A stretch of DNA of 64,000 bases from Bolinopsis microptera (GCF_026151205.1 NC_087084.1:9544894-9608893), one strand, 5' to 3'. Numbered from the stretch's first letter, positions 23,297 to 35,520 are shown. Numbers and translations: made by a program. The notes: generated by a model not told the origin, from the sequence alone.

Positions 23297-24550
23297 CTGT
23301 AATTGCTCACTTTTTGTTTTATATAGTCATAACTTTCGTCTGACATAAATATTATTATAATATGGATGATATTAAACAGGAACAACAGTTCCCTCATTGA
23401 AAAACTATCGTTATAACAAACAATTGGTTAGCTTATATCTAATCTCTCAAAACTCAGGAAAAAAATTATAAATAATTTATGAACACTAGCTGTGAATTAA
23501 GTTTCATTTTTAAAGCTTTAAATTACAAAAAATAAACAGATAAACTGCGTGTTTTAACAATTAAGTTATGAAATTATCAATGATTAAGTTATTTACTTGG
23601 TTCAAGAAGATAGTCCTCGATAGTGAATTTGCACAGCCAAGAGGGAATAGCGTGGTACAGCCAAACGTCGTCCACAAAGGAACCGTTAACGTTTATAACC
23701 TGAGTTAATGTTAACGTTTATAATCTGAGTTAATGTTAACGTTTATAATCTGAGTTAATGTTAACGTTTATAATCTGAGTTAATGTTAACGTTTATAATC
23801 TGAGTTAATGTTAACATTTATAGTCTGAGTTAATGTTAACGTTTATAATCTGAGTTAATGTTAACGTTTATAACCTAAGTTAATGTTAACGTTTATAGTA
23901 TAGAATAATTGCTCCACATGCACTTCTGATAAAAAGTCACATTCCTAACGTGAGTCAGAGGAGACAAAATTTACAGCAACCATCAAATACCGTGATTTCC
24001 GAAGTAATTTCTACCGGTAAAGGTCATGATATAGCGTCGGATGATATCCGATTGTCAGAATCAAATTTCATATCTCGTCTAATTTTTATGGCAACCTGCC
24101 CACGGCAAACGTCATTATCAAGTTCGTACTAAAATAATTGATTCTAAGAATTTCGCTGATTCATTAACAATCTCTGCGATGATAAAACGTTTTTAATGAA
24201 AATTCTTACCTTGAGGGAGTAAAATCCTGCATCTTCTAGTGCGATGACGTTAGCTCTGTCGTGGCCGACCTCATCACGGAAATTGTGTAAAACCTGAAGA
24301 GGGTGCGTGGTTTTAATAAAGTGATAATTATTTACTGAAATGCTAATATTCTTGAAAACATTCATTGATTAAAGTGTAAAAAATAATGTGCGCATATAAT
24401 AATGATAGGTACTTGTACTACACGTGTAGTGACACGTGACACGGTTCAAACTTTAGTTCAAACCTTTGTGTTAGCATAATCTGAACGGAATGTTATTTGC
24501 TGATCGTCTATTCCTGGAGCATAGTAAAACTTTTTCGTGAGGCTGGACAC
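23297..24550 (-). CDS. Ig-like domain gene fragment, four exons
   Basis: Phase-compatible minus-strand exons: 24550-24464, 24293-24210, 23699-23597 and 23339-23297. The joined product reads VSSLTKKFYYAPGIDDQQIT, then LHNFRDEVGHDRANVIALED and AGFYSLKVINVNG. EDAGFY followed by an LKV strand matches the D-x-G-x-Y motif of Ig domains, with Leu in place of the expected Cys two residues after Tyr. Next come DDVWLYHAIPSWLCKFTIED and ESYDYIKQKVSNY. The Ig-like stretch resembles LEDYEATSGICIAEIEG encoded near 8.96-3.0 kb, so both groups may be repeats of one module in a single long gene interrupted by the LINE. The start, upstream exons and stop were not found. The last exon could instead be a separate first exon (an ATG lies at 23346). 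Function unknown beyond probable extracellular recognition. Confidence 0.5.
23685..23905. repeat. 25-bp minisatellite spanning a splice acceptor
   Basis: About eight to nine tandem copies of GTTAACGTTTATAATCTGAG followed by TTAAT. On the minus strand each unit reads ..AACTCAG then ATTATAAACGTTAAC, so each copy repeats the 3' intron end and first exon bases of the 23699-23597 exon. Which copy's AG is used cannot be told from sequence. Confidence 0.85.
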
Positions 24551-25401
24551 CTGAAGGGAGCGGAGTTCATTTTAATGAGGAATTATTTGAATTCTTTGGA
24601 AAATGAACATGATCACAGTTTATAATGTAGTTTATTTACAAGAAAACGTAAAAGATAGACTAAAAAAGGTGCTTAATTAAATTGATAGGTATCATCAAAG
24701 GTAGTCAAATATAGACTTACTGAGTTGAGAGATAGCAATAAAAATACTAATGTCAGTGATTTAGGGCCGGGATTGCAAAACATTGTAATGTTACCATTGA
24801 ACCTTGGGGATAATATGTCGTTATAACAACCTTTATCATATTGTGCATGTGTTTTAACAGTAGATTACTATGTCAGAAAAATTAGATGTTGAAAGAATTA
24901 TAGCTTAAAAGTATCATATCGAGAGAAATTCAAAATCTCAAAATAATTAGCGTTTACAATTTATATTAATGAGGAGACTGCACTGACATGAATAAAGCAC
25001 GATGTTAACTTACAAACAATACAATATCAAATTACTATCCATGGCATACCACATCACTACATATGTGTTTCTAAGAAAAAATGGTATTTTTATTCATACA
25101 AATAATTCTTAATTAATAACACATTTTGTGCAACAATTGAAAAGTTACCATATCATATAAGTATAGGTTTGTGACCAGCACCTGAAGCTCCACTTGAAGC
25201 AAAAACTAACACACCAAAATGCGGTTATAAATTCCTACACAATTATGACCAATTAAAATCGTTTTTTAAAGCAGCTAAATAGAATTTTGACGAATTTGTG
25301 AGAAGGTCAAGGTTATCTACCAGTTACCACCAGAAAACGACTGTGTATAGGTGATAGAAGCTGATGTCAATTATCATTGTGTCAAAACATAACTGAGCAA
25401 T

Positions 25402-27677
25402 TTACAACATTCCATCGTCCTCTTCCTCGGCTATTTCTTTAGCGTATTCTAGGTCCTGCTGCTCACGCTCACGCTGCTTCTGTGCATCCTCCAGGTTATC
25501 GTTGTAAGATTTGGGAGGGAATCTCATTGCCTTGATGCTGTGGTTGTGTATGTCAAGGCAGAAGCGGATGCGTTCGTGGTAAGCTTTCAGAGGTTCGTTG
25601 GTTCCATAAACGTTGGCACTGTCATTGCTTTGCATGTAACCCTTTTCGTGATCAATCGTGGCCTCAATCACACCGTCATGGATAGCCTGGGAAAATTGAA
25701 ATTAAAATCGTATAGTTGCAACCTACACTACCCATCTTATTTAAGCAATACTTGAGAATAATGTCTCGAGAAATTCTACATTTTTGGCACTCTATAGCAA
25801 AACTATAGAAAAATCATAAATTCAGACAGTCTCGATAACTATATTTGTTTTTAAAAAATCTAAAAGTAATTTATAAAACATCATCACCTTAGCGATGATG
25901 TACTCAGCATCCTCAGGGCTATCTAGCTGCAGTTTATCAGCAACATCAGCCAGACTAATTCTACTGTAACTCAGTGCGACACTCTTGATACCTGAAATAA
26001 ATTGATTGTAGTAGGGGTTCTAGTTCGCAGTAAACCAATTCAGTTCGCAGTAAACCACTTAGCATCAGTTCGCAGTAAACCACTTATCATTTGTATCTTT
26101 TTTAGCTTGTTATCAGCAGTCGTTATCTGCAAGTGTTAAACACCACGCTAACCTGATGAAATTCTGATGAAATTCCTGATGAATTTTCCACACAGTGGAA
26201 AAGGATATGCAATCGGAGATTGGAAAGCTCATGAGAGCTGTGAACTGTGGCTCATATTTTATTATTTAAGCTGCTCTACGAGCACATAAGCTAGCTAGTT
26301 AGTTTTATATAGTTAAGAGTATTAGTTACAAATTATTTTGAGAATACCCATTTTCGAAAATTCCACTCTAACCAGGAAATGCTCGATTACAAAAATGGGT
26401 ATTCTCAAATAACTGCCTATGAGGTCATTTGGGTTGGACGGCACAAACCACTGTTTTGGTGTATACCCCCTTAAATATATTAAAAAATTGTAACAAATTT
26501 TGGTATTAGGCCAGTTAAATGATCACGAAGAAACAAACTGTATTTGAAAAAAAAAGGAAAATATGAAAGCAGAAAACATACCTGTTTTGATGACATTGTG
26601 GCGTAACCTGTTGATCAGAGTCATTGTACCTTCCTTCATGAATTTATCAGAATATTTTTCCAAGACAATGGAGAACTTAGCCAGGTCACCAGCAAGAACA
26701 GCTTGAGTTAACTGTAAGTATGGGTGAAGAGACATCATCAGGTGCTGATCCCTGAAGATGTGGCGCTCTGGGACCTCCCCGAGAAGAAGTTGAACCACCA
26801 CAAGAAGCTTGGTAGCAGCTTGCTTAAATCCAATGGCCGCATTTTGGGGAGCCTTTCTTATGGCTTGGTTGAGATTCTTGAAAGCTTCAGAATAATCCAG
26901 CTGGGTTGCCTTGATTTTACCCAGATAGAAAAGGTATCTTGCGCTTTCATTGTTGTTAGCATTTTCAGGGAAGGTGGTTTTGCTTATCAATTTCTCGGCT
27001 TGTTCGTACAAGTTATAGTGGATGTAGTTCCGTAATAGGAGATTTAACAGCATAGCTTGTCCCTCGCTGTCATGTCTGAGAGTTGAGGTACGCAGGCGAC
27101 CATGAAGAAGTGTACGAGCTTCATGAAGCCTTCCTGACATCTCAAAAGCTCGACTGTAGTAGAAGAAACACCTAGCTCCCAGTAAGTGCATGGTGGGTTT
27201 ATTAACAGACATAACTCGGTTAATCAATGCCTGAGCACAGGGGATGCTGTCATTGATGCGGTTATTGTCCAGCAAACTTATCAGTCCAAGGAGATTGACA
27301 TATATCTCAGTAAGCACACTCCTAGCATGAGGCTTTTCATCTTTGCTGTCAGAACAAGGAAAGTAACTCAACAGCTTTCCTTTGAACTCATAAGAATCGG
27401 AAATGTAAGTTTTAGTGAGCTGATTGAGGACAGCATCGTTCAATCGCTTCCTTGTAGATGCCAGTTGTCTCAAAACTCTTAAAACAAATCGAGGTTCTTT
27501 GTTAACAACACTTTTTTCAATGATGCTAATGTGATCTTTGATGTCCTCTATAGTAAGTGCATCTATCTCAGATTGTGGCTTTGGTGCTTCTGCTTCTTTC
27601 ATCTCCACATCTTCAGATTTAGGTTTTTCAGCCTTTGGTTTCTCGCCTTTAGGTTTCCTCTGTGCTTTTGAGGCCAT
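25402..27677 (-). CDS. PSMD3: 26S proteasome non-ATPase regulatory subunit 3 (Rpn3)
   Basis: Rpn3 is a lid subunit of the 26S proteasome regulatory particle. It helps to scaffold the deubiquitinating lid and acts in cytosol and nucleus. Three exons: 27677-26582, 25991-25888 and 25686-25402, all GT-AG and phase-compatible, giving about 494 residues against roughly 530 in vertebrates. The N-terminus is charged ([20 protein letters not shown]). The middle is helical-repeat sequence with [20 protein letters not shown]. The C-terminal part is the PCI domain: [37 protein letters not shown], then the family hallmark [20 protein letters not shown]. An acidic tail ends EEEDDGML. The ATG at 27677 is the only sensible start, since the frame is closed just upstream. 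Nothing suggests loss of function. It is the most secure gene in the left half and fixes the animal-type splicing used for the other models. Confidence 0.97.
26018..26412. repeat. Small repeats inside PSMD3 intron 1
   Basis: Three copies of AGTTCGCAGTAAACCA lie at about 26021-26090. A small inverted repeat follows at 26333-26412, with arms TATTTTGAGAATACCCATTT and AAAAATGGGTATTCTCAAAT around a ~40 bp loop, a short MITE-like hairpin. Confidence 0.7.
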
Positions 27678-27729
27678 GACTGCTTGTCTTACTTTTCAAT
27701 ATGCTAGAATATACAAAGTGTTAGATTAG

Positions 27730-28440
27730 TGCAATTGTTACAAAATACATGACCCAGCTAATAAGATGTTTTCAAGGATAAATATCATGATCATTTTTGA
27801 GAATTTTTGAATCTGAGAATTTGACAATTATTGCCGGGAATACTCAAAAATGTCTCAAAAATTATTTTTGAATCTGAGAAATTCAGCATGGTTTTCTCAT
27901 TTTCTCAAAAATTGTCCACTCAAAAATCATTTTTGAGAATGAGAATTTGGCCATTTTTGTCGAGACTCTCAAAATACTCATGATCCCCCTCCCCCTTTTT
28001 TTAGTACTATGGAGATACAAGTATCTTATAAAATTTTAGGAACTTGAAAACGTCTATCACTCATCCCGGTTCATCTCATACTCCCCCCAATTATTCTCAC
28101 CTAATATCCTTGATGAAACTATAATAATATAAATAATACAAGCTCATATTTTCTGGCTTTAAAAGTAGATGGTATCATATTACTATATACTTAGTAACTT
28201 CAACAATTGACAGGCCTTCCCATGAAGTCAACAACTGTAAAAAAAGTTTCCAGAAGATAGATAACATTTATAAACATTGAAGCAAGGGTTATATATTATG
28301 TGAAACAATACATTTATGTATGCAACAATGCTGGTCAATAACTAGACTGTAATTATGGAGACAGTGCAGTTCATCGAATGATAGCAACACCAAGGGCCAG
28401 TGATGCCTACCCCTTTATAGCATAGGGACAGCATTGTAGC
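27730..28440. other. Upstream region of PSMD3 with CTCAAAAAT-rich block
   Basis: 27770-27990 contains many copies of TTTTTGAGAAT / CTCAAAAAT in both orientations, flanked by inverted TCATGATC-type ends: a degenerate hairpin-rich element directly upstream of PSMD3. No TATA box can be assigned with confidence. The remainder shows no gene. Confidence 0.4.
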
Positions 28441-29089
28441 CTATGTTAATAGGGACTACCGGTGGGTGATGAATAATTGAGAATCCAACAGGATCTTGTT
28501 CTCTTCATTGTGCTGATTCCGGGAAGCATTTGTTTTACACTCTAATCCTATTAAAAATCGAGATATCGGTCATTGAAAAATGAGTAATTATAGGCCTGTC
28601 AATGATTGCAGCCCAATTAAGAGCTGATCAGTTGCAGCTACTTGTGCCATATAAGGGATAACTGAAGTCACGTGACCGCCAATCCTATCACGTGACCTTG
28701 ATTCGTAAATCCTTGGTCACGTGATCACATTCGTACCGTGTCGAATGCTGACTAGGATATCTCGTGACGTCACCAGAGCTCAAGCTTCCTGACCAGGCCT
28801 TATATGGAATAATATAGTGTATCACGTGTAATTGGATCCAATTAAGATGAGCCGCGCAATTATCGCAGCATCTCGATCTGGTATCACCTGTTGAAACCCA
28901 GCAGGCAGCTGGGCCAGAGATTTTAAAATAGAAGGATTTTTTGTTGATGAAAATCGAAGCGAAAATCATGTAACCCTATGTTTCCGAGGACGCCGAACAC
29001 GATAAAACTGGTTATAATTATCATACTCAAGGGCAAATTGCTTTAAAATGCACTTGAATGTCATAGTTGTTATTATAAAAGGGTATTAT

Positions 29090-29262
29090 GTAACTTTAAC
29101 TCTAGATATAAGGTATAATGTAACGTTAACTCTAGATGTAAGGTATAATGTAACGTTAACTCTAGATATAAGGTATAATGTAACGTTAACTCTAGATGTA
29201 AGGTATAATGTAACGTTAACTCTAGATGTAATGTATAATGTAACGTTAACTCCAGATATCTA
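29090..29262. repeat. 30-bp tandem repeat, about six copies
   Basis: The unit is GTAACGTTAACTCTAGATRT followed by AAGGTATAAT. A further partial copy at 30088-30122 shows that the array was split by inserted sequence. The 75-codon open frame here is produced by the repeat period. Confidence 0.88.
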
Positions 29263-30087
29263 TATTATATTTTAAACTTGACGAAATTTCCCCGGCAACG
29301 GGGACATAGAAGAAAAAACACCGAAAATCGACCTCAAAATGACCCTCTGGTGATGCCAAACCCAGCTCGCAAATGGAGTTGAAACCTCGCCATTTTTAGC
29401 AGGGTTGTAGAAAAAGGATAGGAATAGGCTATAGCATTCTTAGAATTTTGATTTAGGCTTTAGATTTTTTATAATTAACGTCGGAAGTGAGGTAAAATAA
29501 CCGTTAGAATAATGTCGTTATTTTAGCAAAGGTTTACTGCGCTGTTGCGTAGCAACGTTAAAATGCACGTGCGCGAGCAACCACAGATTAACAACGCGCG
29601 TTGTTATGCTGTATGCTACGTCATAATTTCAAAACTAGCTCACATTTACGCTCACGCTATGACTTCTTATAACTTTGTTTGTGATTGCAATATTTTGATG
29701 CAGTAAAAAGTATCGATACTTTTTTTTTCGATACTAAATTCGCTAGATCAACACACAATGCTGACATTACGCCGCGCACACACAATCAACAAAAATATTG
29801 TTGTTTTCTAATTACGCAAATAACTTTGCGCATTAAACATTTTAATTGCCTGGCAATAATTCAATTGACTGTCATTCTCGATTGAAATATCAGAATTTCA
29901 CAACTAGCTCACATTTACCCTCATGACGCTATATACCTATATATATTTATAACTTTGGTTGTGATTGAAATTTTTTGATGCGGTAAAAAGTATCGTTTTG
30001 GGGCTATATGACGAAGAGAAATTAAAACATAACTGATGCTTAAAATTTCCTCGAACAAAGCTTTCGACTAGCGGCGGGTTTCTAGTA
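29263..30087. mobile_element. Repeat inserted into the 30-bp array; relative at 63.0-63.2 kb
   Basis: The array is interrupted by about 0.8 kb. Its left 180 bp (AAACTTGACGAAATTTC ... TGGAGTTGAAACCTCGCC ... TTTTTAGCAGGGTTG) matches, in reverse orientation, 63035-63190 (CTTGCTAAAAACCGCGAG, CAACTCCATTTTC, GAAATTTC-type end next to AAATATAATATAGATAT). Inside is a ~267 bp direct duplication starting AACTAGCTCACATTTA at about 29634 and 29901. No coding sequence is recognised. Confidence 0.65.
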
Positions 30088-31983
30088 AGGTATAATGTAA
30101 CGTTAACTCCAGATATAAGGCACAAGTTAAAGGACCAGTTAACTGAAAAAAAGTTATCCTCATATTTTGACAGATTGTGACAAATAGCAAACTAAGCAAC
30201 GAGTCGAAATTGTTTGTTCGTAAGTCATATATTAATATGCTAATTGCGGTTCTTTTGCACCCTGTCTAAAGACTCTATCACGATCCTATCGAAAATGGTA
30301 TTACTATAATAAATATATTTGGTAGACCGGGTATTTTGGCGGGAATTCTGTTCCTACGGCACTGTTCTGATAGAAGCTACTTCTACTAATGGTCCCAGAG
30401 GAACGGCCGTAAAGTAGCCAGACTTCTTGTCTCCTGTACTGGCTGACACATGCGGATTAAAGTTAGAAATTTCGCTATGTGTAATTAAGCAATGAAAACA
30501 ATCCAAAATTATCACATATGACATAAGTTCTAATAGCAGAAACTTTCTAACCGTACATTCACCCGCCACTGTTCAAGAACCTATATCACTGTTTAAAATC
30601 ATGACGTGAGCACTGTACATCCAATCAGCTATTCCTTTAGTTAGGATGATAGCCAAAACTATAAGGATTTTGGAGAACTAGGGTAATAGTCATAATTTAA
30701 TTCAAAAATTTGAGTGAGTTACACGTGTTTTATTGACGATGATAAACATTTGCAATGTATTTCGCTATGCAAGCGCGCACTGAGGGACTTTATGACGTCA
30801 CGAGGCCACAGCTTATTATTGCAATAACACGCGTTACACGTACGCTAGAGAGTTGGTTCTTTCGGCGATACGATTCTTTACCAGTTTGTCACAGCTGATT
30901 TAAATCTTAGCCAAATTGGAGACTACATATTATGATAGGAAAAAGTTTAATGTTAAAGGTAAGGTTAACTTTAAATTTGAGGCAGAAGGTAATGAGTAGT
31001 GTACAACGGAAGGGGACCATTCTCATAAAAGGAGCGTCGACTTATCCGTAAGTAGCCCTAGCACAATCCTTAAATACCGCAAGTTCATCCTTAAACCGTT
31101 ATAAAGACTTGAAATACCGCTTGTAGAAGTCCCGATACAATTCTTGGTAGTCCTTTTCGATATTGGTTGAAATCTGTATTCGTTAATCTTAAGCAAATAT
31201 TTGAATACATTTCTTTCATCTTCTGAACTTGAAATCTTTCCTTCATAAGCCCGATTATTAGTTGAGAACTAGTAGCGTCGTTGTTTACAATTACTGAGAT
31301 TCGGCAGAGAGACTGGTGCCACCCTAAGCCGCTCAGGCGCTTAGTTTATAATAACATCTATGACATTCAAGTGCATTTTAAAGCAATTTGCCCTTGAGTA
31401 TGATAATTATAACCAGTTTTATCGTGTTCGGCGTCCTTGGAAACATAGGGTTACATGATTTTCGCTTCGATTTTCATCAACAAAAAATCCTTCTATTTTA
31501 AAATCTCTGGCCCAGCTGCCTGCTGGGTTTCAAAAGGTGATACCAGATCGAGATGCTGCGATAATTGCGCAGCTCATCTTAATTGGATCCAATTACACGT
31601 GATACACTATATTATTCCATATAAGGCCTGGTCAGGAAGCTTGAGCTCTGGTGACGTCACGAGATATCCTAGTCAGCATTCGACACGTTACGAATGTGAT
31701 CACGTGACCAAGGATTTACGAATCAAGGTCACGTGATAGGATTGGCGGTCACGTGACTTCAGTTATCCCTTATATGGCACAAGTAGCTGCAACTGATCAG
31801 CTCTTAATTGGGCTGCAATCATTGACAGGCCTATAATTACTCATTTTTCAATGACCGATATCTCGATTTTTAATAGGATTAGAGCGTAAAACGAATGCTT
31901 CCCGGAATCAGCACAATGAAGAGAACAAGATCCTGTTGGATTCTCAATTATTCATCACCCACCGGTAGTCCCTACTATGTTAA

Positions 31984-33475
31984 GTTTGGCCGAAGTTGGT
32001 CTAAGTGTTGGTGCAGTAACACTGCAGTAACAGGGCAAAGAAAAAAACTCTTGATAGACTAAATGAGAAAAAGTCTGATTTTATAATAATAATAAATACA
32101 ACTTTTATAAACCGCCTTATAGCTAAATCATATAACTCGATATAATTTAATCCTGGAGATAAACTCCAGTGCTTTCTAAAGCGGCTCTTACATTAACTGA
32201 GCTTAATTTAATAATTTAATAATAACATTTTAATATTGAGGAATAAGCAAGAGAAGAGCTGTCCAGTGATGGCAAGATAACAAATTTTCCGTTGCAATGG
32301 TAAGGGATAAGATTATTATTATTATTAAATCTAAAATAGCTAATAATTTAATTAATTATTAACAGGCCCCTTAACGTGGGCAATAACATACGCTTTATAT
32401 ATATAAGGGATAAGAAGACTTTCAGCTAAACAATAGCAGAGTGCAAGACAAATTCATAGGACGTTTGGTAATAGAATTATGCCTACCATTTGCATTAGCC
32501 ATAAAGAGGTATTACCCAGGAGTTTTTGTAGAAAGTAAAGTTTAATGTAAGTAAGTAAGTAACGAACTCGCATATGGGAAAGGTTCATGTGTTAAGGTGA
32601 GCAATTTGTAACAAATAATTTGAGGACAACATGACACTTCAAAACATAACAAGAGGAAATATGGACAGAAAAACCACATTCAAAGACTGAAAGATCTGGA
32701 GGACTCTGCAACCCAGGAATCAACTACTCAGTTATCATCGCTCAATAATCGGTTTGGTATCGATGTTACATACTATGTTTCCGCGACTTTGAAGCTTTTC
32801 TTTTTTTTTCAAACATTGGAGTACAATGTGCAGAAAGTTGGAGATTTAAACTTTTGGAAGCATGTAAGGATATAGATCTGATATCGATTGTAAATACTAA
32901 AGATACTCTAGCACAATTGTAACTGCAGTTTTACATGCTTGATGAACACTCTTGCAGGTACCACCCGTATTCATACTCAGACCTGAATATAGTCATTTTC
33001 CGATACAAGATTGGGGACAGGTTCTATAAACCAAAAAACAAACAAACAAGGTTGAAGGTGAGTCGACTTAGTACAAAAGCAAAAGATAAAACAGACATTA
33101 TCATTTCATCAAAACAAGGCAATGAATTAAATTAGCCTCGGATGGCAAGAAGTCCTTCGAAATGTAAAATTTCATTTCCCATCGAAAACTTATATCACTG
33201 GATACTACTCCATACTCAGATAAAAATGGAAAATGTAGTTTAACGAATAACTTTAGTTCCCAAAAATGTGTCATTGAGTATGGAGTAACCAAAGTTGAAT
33301 ACAAGCCTCGGCGTATCAAAAACAACATAATTTAGCTAAAAACTGTTCATGTTGTGCAAATGATCACATGACACACAAACGGCATCAACCAGGCCGAAGA
33401 ATAATATGATAATCATTAAATTTTATTATCAGTATGTTATAAACATGTGAATATGTGAGCCTTTAAAATTAAATT
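31984..33475. other. No gene recognised; LINE-tail-like segment near its left end
   Basis: 32090-32200 has CGCCTTATAGC ... TTTCTAAAGCGGCTCT next to an AATAATAATAAA run. This is the same layout as the LINE 3' tail seen elsewhere in the window (CGCTTTATAGCC ... TCTAAAGCGACTC), so it is probably the tail of a related family. The rest is AT-rich with short open frames and no recognisable motif. Confidence 0.4.
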
Positions 33476-34203
33476 TGTTTGATTGATGATGTCAACCCAT
33501 CAAGATTGTTGCTCTGAGAACAGCAAAGCAAAAATGATAGTTTGTCCCCTTAATATGGAGCCTGCGAAGTGCAAATGCGCGCGGCGCAACCACGTCTTAA
33601 TTCCACGCGGGTTATATATATTGTTCTTGTCCCATGTCATGTGCCTTGTATTGTTTATTTTTTGACATCCGTTGCATGCCACTTTTCGCGCGCGAAGCGC
33701 CGACGAAACATGTATCAATTTATTTTTATTGTTTATTGATTTTTTGTTATAGACTGACCCGGCGCGCGCTATACTACGTTGCAGCACTTGGACAAGTATT
33801 TGCTCTATCCAGAGCCCTCTCGCTTGCAGTAGCTTAACGGGTGATACTTAACGGGTGATATACAGGACCGTCGACGAGTCCAACACGGCGCGCGTCCTGG
33901 TAGGTTGTAAACCTACAAGCAGTAGCGCGCGACCGCCGAAGGCGCGTCAGTACGCAGTACGCGTAGACTCATGGCTAGGTCAAGACAAGTATTATAAGTC
34001 ATTTTATGAATCGATCCGGCATTTGCTTGCTCGAACCATGCAACGTTATGTGTTAGCTCTAGTGTATGTTTATAACCTACCGAGACGCGCGCCGAGTTGG
34101 TACAAACATTTAATTTTACGAATATCACATGATCATACGCTAATAATTGTTTTGTGCTTACTGCTTAAATAATATTGCGTGACCACCATGATTATCAGAT
34201 TAT

Positions 34204-34294
34204 ATGGCAGGCATATGATTTATTTGTAAAATCAAGCGTGTCACATATAATATGTGACACGCTTGATTTTACAAATGAATCATATGCCTGCCAT
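34204..34294. repeat. 91-bp near-perfect palindrome
   Basis: ATGGCAGGCATATGATTTAT, TTGTAAAATCAAGCGTGTCA and a CATATAATATG centre followed by the reverse complement. Snap-back element embedded in the GC-patchy repeat region. Confidence 0.9.
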
Positions 34295-34763
34295 TAATTG
34301 CAGACGAATGACGATGTCAATCAGTCAATCACTCAATCCTTTGCAGCCCGGCGTGGTCCTGTGTGCTGTGGTGCCCGTGAATTTCGCCGATCTAATGAGA
34401 AGCATTTATATTTGATGCGCGGCGCGGCCCAGTAGTGCATTACGCTACTATGCAACGTCACATATTAAACTTCACATAGTATACGCGCAGACATATTGCA
34501 TTATGCATTGGTAGGACGACGACGTAGGTTAAGCATAAAATATTAAGCGCTTTTCTTCACAGCAACTGCTTAGTGCTTAGGGTTGAATAGTATTTAATTA
34601 GGAAGAATTATAACATTTAAAAAAATTTTAAATGTGTATCATTTGTTTTATTTCACGTTCAACGTTCATCGTTTCAATTTTAACTTTTTTGACGCGTGGC
34701 CGTCAGGGCGATTTTGGCTTTGCAGCCTAGCTTCGTTTTTAATTGTTAATAATTTTAAATCTA

Positions 34764-34860
34764 CCTTACCTGGGGACCTCAGGCTATTATGTTCATAAAC
34801 ATATAGAATAGAGATTCGGCGGAATGACAGGCTGAGCGCGGCCCAGTAAAATCTAGACCA
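34764..34860. repeat. Interspersed repeat, TTACCTGGGGACCTCAGGCT family
   Basis: Shares TTACCTGGGGACCTCAGGCT, then TTATGTT.ATAAACAT and GAGATTCGGCGGAATGA-type sequence, with copies at 62701-62765 and 63744-63810. The head of the unit is itself nearly palindromic. Not assigned to a known class. Confidence 0.6.
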
Positions 34861-35520
34861 AGACACGATCAACTAAAAATAAAATTTTGGACAAGCACTG
34901 ACATCACAAATGACAAATAACAAATCATGGCCTTGCAATTTCCTCATTCTACGCTAGGTACGCGGGCTGAAATATAAATATTTAACAGAAAGCATTAGCA
35001 GTTGCTGCAGGAAAATGGAATTTATGTATTATTGGACTTGTTGTAGGGTGTTATAGAAAGAATTTGGGTGGGGTCACGGGTTGAAATGATCAATGCAACG
35101 TATAAACGAACTAGGTTCATATTGTAACATTGACAATTGATATAATAGGGTGCGCGTGGCAATTAGGATTTTTTGATTGCTCTATCCAGAGCCCTTGCGC
35201 TTGTTGTTAAATAAGCGCGCCCGCATCGGCGCGAAAGCACATGGTTAGGTGATGCATTTTTTGACGTCACGGCCCAACTTGCTGCCATGCACGTTCAACG
35301 TTTTATAGCTCTCTCGTGCACGCAAAGCGTACACTCCGGCCGGCCGGCGAGAATGCCGGCCGATCAAAAGGTGTTGCAGCGTGTGTCAAGGTCCAACAAG
35401 GACTAAAGAAAATCGCAATTATTTAGACCAAAAATCGCGGCGCCGCGACATGCCAAACCACAAACTAAACAAAATTGCGGCAAAAAAAATCTCAAAAATC
35501 GCGGCGAAAGATAATGTATT

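Larger units (their letters stand above)
28450..31974. mobile_element. Mutator-like non-autonomous transposon with 630-bp TIRs
   Basis: The outer ends are exact inverted copies starting TAGGGACTACCGGTGGGTGA. The inverted similarity runs about 630 bp on each side (28450-29079 and 31345-31974) with only scattered differences. The element is flanked by the direct repeat CTATGTTAA (28441-28449 and 31975-31983), a 9-bp target-site duplication. Long TIRs plus a 9-bp duplication are characteristic of Mutator-like elements; that class assignment is inference. The 2.3 kb interior has no transposase frame, only tandem repeats and other inserted repeats. Both TIRs contain the same 93-codon open frame in mirror orientation (28969-28688 minus, 31455-31736 plus), which is probably fortuitous. 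Confidence 0.88.
33480..35520. repeat. GC-patchy interspersed repeats (GCGCGGCGCGGCCC family)
   Basis: Islands rich in CGCGCG stand out from the AT-rich surroundings. Blocks recur elsewhere: GATGTCAACCC ... TTGCTCTG at 33487 and 43080; TTTGCCGATCTA-like then GATGCGCGGCGCGGCCCA at 34385-34430 and 43550-43590; GTGCACGCRAAGCGTRCACTCC at about 35313 and 44117. GCTCTATCCAGAGCCCT occurs at about 33800 and 35180. These look like nested non-autonomous elements. Open frames inside (for example 33855-34172) are explained by the low stop frequency of the GC patches. Confidence 0.55.

Noticed and set aside
25160-25225. Minus-strand stretch FGVLVFASSGASGAGHKPIL as an exon
   Set aside because: Bounded by a stop just upstream without an acceptor site; probably chance.
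29090-29262. CRISPR-like repeat array
   Set aside because: Units are contiguous with no unique spacers, and the genome is eukaryotic. The same holds for the other tandem arrays.
29048-29275. 75-codon frame with LTLDVRYNV repeats
   Set aside because: The 30-bp tandem repeat has a period divisible by three, so any open unit makes a repeated peptide. No start context, and it spans a transposon interior.
30354-30569. 71-codon minus frame in the Mutator-like interior (SGYFTAVPLGPLVEVASI)
   Set aside because: It could be a captured host exon, but there is no paired splice structure or recognisable family, so it is not called.
28688-31736. Identical 93-codon frames in both TIRs of the Mutator-like element
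   Set aside because: They are mirror copies within inverted repeats. The peptide has no domain features, and its presence twice follows from the TIR structure.
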